A DNA stretch of 64,000 nucleotides from Streptomyces sp. NBS 14/10 (GTDB lineage: Bacteria; Actinomycetota; Actinomycetes; Streptomycetales; Streptomycetaceae). Where the stretch lies: contig NZ_NCSM01000031.1 in the NCBI RefSeq assembly GCF_002224125.1, forward strand, positions 62,001 through 126,000, given 5' to 3'. The notes below the pieces were generated by a model. The model did not search any database. It was not told where the DNA came from and saw only the letters and a program-made list of their open reading frames with translations. A program made the translations under genes and the position numbers. Below are positions 62,317 through 64,000 of this stretch, one piece after another; positions within the stretch are counted from its first letter, which is position 1, and the number at the start of each line of letters is the position of its first letter.

Positions 62317-64000
62317 ATGTCGTCCACCCTCACCCGCTCCGCCCCACCCCCCGGTGCCACCCGCGACACGGTGGCGCCGCCCCGGCGCCGTACGCGGATC
62401 TTCGCCCTGCCCGAGGCCCGCTGGGCGGCTGCCGCGCTGGTGCTGTTCCTGGTCGGACTGCCGCTGTATCTGCTCGGGGCGCCGGGGTGGGCCTGGGGTC
62501 CGCTGTTCGCGCTCGTGTACGTGACGGGCGGCTGGGAGCCCGGCTGGGCGGGCCTTCAGGCGCTCAGGGAGAAGACCCTCGACGTCGACCTGCTCATGGT
62601 CGTCGCCGCACTCGGCGCGGCAGCGATCGGGCAGGTGCTGGACGGCGCCCTGCTGATCGTCATCTTCGCCACCTCCGGCGCACTGGAGGCCATCGCCACC
62701 GCCCGCACCGCCGACTCCGTACGCGGCCTCCTCGACCTCGCCCCGGCCACCGCCACGCGCCTCACCGACGACGGCGGGGAGGAGACGGTGCCCACCGAGC
62801 AACTGCGCGTGGGCGACACGCTTTTGGTGCGGCCCGGGGAGCGCATCGGCGCCGACGGCCGGGTGCTGGACGGGGCGAGCGACGTCGACCAGGCCACCAT
62901 CACCGGCGAGCCGCTGCCGGTGGCCAAGGAGACGGGCGACAAGGTGTTCGCCGGCACCCTCAACGGCACCGGCGCGCTGCGGGTGAAGGTCGAACGCGAC
63001 CCGTCGGACTCGGTGATCGCCCGCATCGTGGCCATGGTCGAGGAGGCCGCCGAGACCAAGGCCCCCACCCAGTTGTTCATCGAGAAGGTCGAACAGCGCT
63101 ACAGCCTCGGCATGGTCGCCGCCACCCTCGCCCTGTTCACGCTCCCTCTCGTCTTCGGCGCCGCTCTGCAGCCGACGTTGCTGCGGGCGATGACCTTCAT
63201 GATCGTCGCGTCTCCCTGCGCGGTGGTGCTGGCCACCATGCCCCCGCTGCTGTCCGCGATCGCCAACGCCGGGCGCCACGGCGTACTGGTCAAGTCCGCG
63301 GTGGTGATGGAACGCCTCGGGCAGATCGACGCCGTGGCGCTCGACAAGACCGGCACCCTCACCGAGGGCACCCCGAAGGTGACGGACATCCGCCCACTGC
63401 CCGCCTCCGGCCTGACCGAGGACGGGCTGCTACGGCTCGCGGCGGCGGCCGAGCACCCCAGCGAACACCCACTGGCCCGCGCCATCGTGGACGCCGCCCG
63501 TGACCGTGACCTCGACCTCCCGCCCGCCGAGGACTTCGCCTCCGCGCCCGGTACGGGTGTGACCGCTCGGGTCGACGGCCAAGCCGTCGCGGTCGGCAGC
63601 CCGGCCCGGCTCCTGCACGACGACGCCACGGCGGCTCTCGCTGAGCAGTTGGAGAGCGAGGGCCGCACCGCCGTCCTGGTCCTGGTAGACGGCGCCCCGG
63701 TCGGCATACTGGGCATCGCCGACCGCCTCCGCGACGAGGCCACCGCCACCGTCGCCTCCCTGGCCGCGCTCACCGGCACCGCGCCGCTCCTCGTCACCGG
63801 CGACAACCCGCGCGCCGCCGCGCGTCTGGCCGACGAGGTCGGCATCGCGGACGTACGGGCGGGCCTGCTGCCGCAGGACAAGGTGGCCGCAGTACGGGAG
63901 TTGGAGGCCGCCGGGCGAAAGGTCCTGGTCGTCGGCGACGGCGTCAACGACGCCCCCGCCCTGGCCGCCGCCCACACCGGCATCGCCATGGGCCGCGCCG
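62317..64000 (+). CDS. Metal-translocating P1B-type ATPase (SPC type), cut by the window end
   Basis: An open frame runs from ATG 62317 to the last base without a stop (561 codons). It is a metal-exporting P-type ATPase: TGEP in DQATITGEPLPV (about residue 198), the transmembrane metal motif SPC at 299-301 (VASPCAVVLATMPPLL), phosphorylation site DKTGT with D343, the EHP motif at 383-385, and the hinge GDGVNDAPAL from 540. There is no N-terminal metal-binding domain. The SPC motif and short N-terminus fit the P1B-4 group (Co, Ni, Zn or Fe export). AAGGA lies upstream. The divergent CzrA-like repressor and operator support metal induction. Confidence 0.92.
   Translation, partial: MSSTLTRSAPPPGATRDTVAPPRRRTRIFALPEARWAAAALVLFLVGLPLYLLGAPGWAWGPLFALVYVTGGWEPGWAGLQALREKTLDVDLLMVVAALGAAAIGQVLDGALLIVIFATSGALEAIATARTADSVRGLLDLAPATATRLTDDGGEETVPTEQLRVGDTLLVRPGERIGADGRVLDGASDVDQATITGEPLPVAKETGDKVFAGTLNGTGALRVKVERDPSDSVIARIVAMVEEAAETKAPTQLFIEKVEQRYSLGMVAATLALFTLPLVFGAALQPTLLRAMTFMIVASPCAVVLATMPPLLSAIANAGRHGVLVKSAVVMERLGQIDAVALDKTGTLTEGTPKVTDIRPLPASGLTEDGLLRLAAAAEHPSEHPLARAIVDAARDRDLDLPPAEDFASAPGTGVTARVDGQAVAVGSPARLLHDDATAALAEQLESEGRTAVLVLVDGAPVGILGIADRLRDEATATVASLAALTGTAPLLVTGDNPRAAARLADEVGIADVRAGLLPQDKVAAVRELEAAGRKVLVVGDGVNDAPALAAAHTGIAMGRA

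Noticed and set aside
62274..63503. Plus-strand frame of about 409 codons at the metal-ATPase position
   Set aside because: The neighbouring frame from ATG 62317 carries all P-type ATPase motifs and runs off the window. This frame is an Arg/Gly-rich shadow.

Overview
The window reads as a stretch of Streptomyces chromosome, or that of a close relative. G+C is very high throughout, GTG and TTG starts with strong GGAGG sites are common, and XRE/DUF397 pairs and Tat/Sec exoenzymes are present. The order opp transporter - SseB pair - gcvT-gcvH-glyA-sdaA, with cysteine desulfurase and mnmA nearby, matches a conserved Streptomyces core region as I remember it from S. coelicolor. Everything here comes from reading the sequence; no database search was run.

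Layout. 1-9.6 kb is an accessory region. An anti-sigma-type ATPase diverges from an XRE regulator with two tandem DUF397 genes. A minus-strand defence block follows: hsdS, a long hsdM, then the rloB/rloA ATPase-nuclease pair, with a 64-nt perfect palindrome between rloB and hsdM and no hsdR in view. A Uma2 gene and a third DUF397 gene close the region. 9.8-16.4 kb carries a secreted PGRP-type amidase, a secreted EEP-family phosphodiesterase, a lipoprotein, a small APH-fold kinase, a divergent SnoaL/TetR pair with twin operators, and an internally deleted HTH gene. 16.7-19.1 kb has a secreted GH62 arabinofuranosidase and a transposase remnant.

19.1-27.7 kb is mostly housekeeping: MnmA, an LLM oxidoreductase, a Tat-type amidase, cysteine desulfurase, a carboxymuconolactone decarboxylase-family gene behind an AdhR/NmlR-like promoter with no room for a leader, an alpha/beta hydrolase, a SRPBCC protein and a TRIC-like channel. 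27.8-34.1 kb is an oligopeptide ABC operon in the order C-A-B-D-F with internal hairpins. 34.4-43.4 kb contains two SseB proteins, a repeat-rich secreted protein, a P-loop protein, and a glycine riboswitch upstream of gcvT-gcvH-glyA, then sdaA: the serine/glycine block.

43.5-47.8 kb holds a STAND (NB-ARC/TPR) protein, a TagF-like transferase and a 40-residue exported peptide. 47.9-58.5 kb looks like a polysaccharide-uptake locus: sugar ABC transporter, DUF624 protein, 2-hydroxyacid dehydrogenase, a DeoR-HTH/LacI-sensor hybrid regulator, a DUF2264 hydrolase and a heparinase II/III-family lyase. A 14-bp motif is shared by the two divergent promoter regions. 58.5-64 kb contains a hypothetical gene, a DksA-like zinc-finger gene coupled to a 33-codon ORF, a Uma2 gene, a solitary TnpB, and a CzrA-like ArsR repressor divergent from an SPC-type metal P-type ATPase that is cut by the window end.
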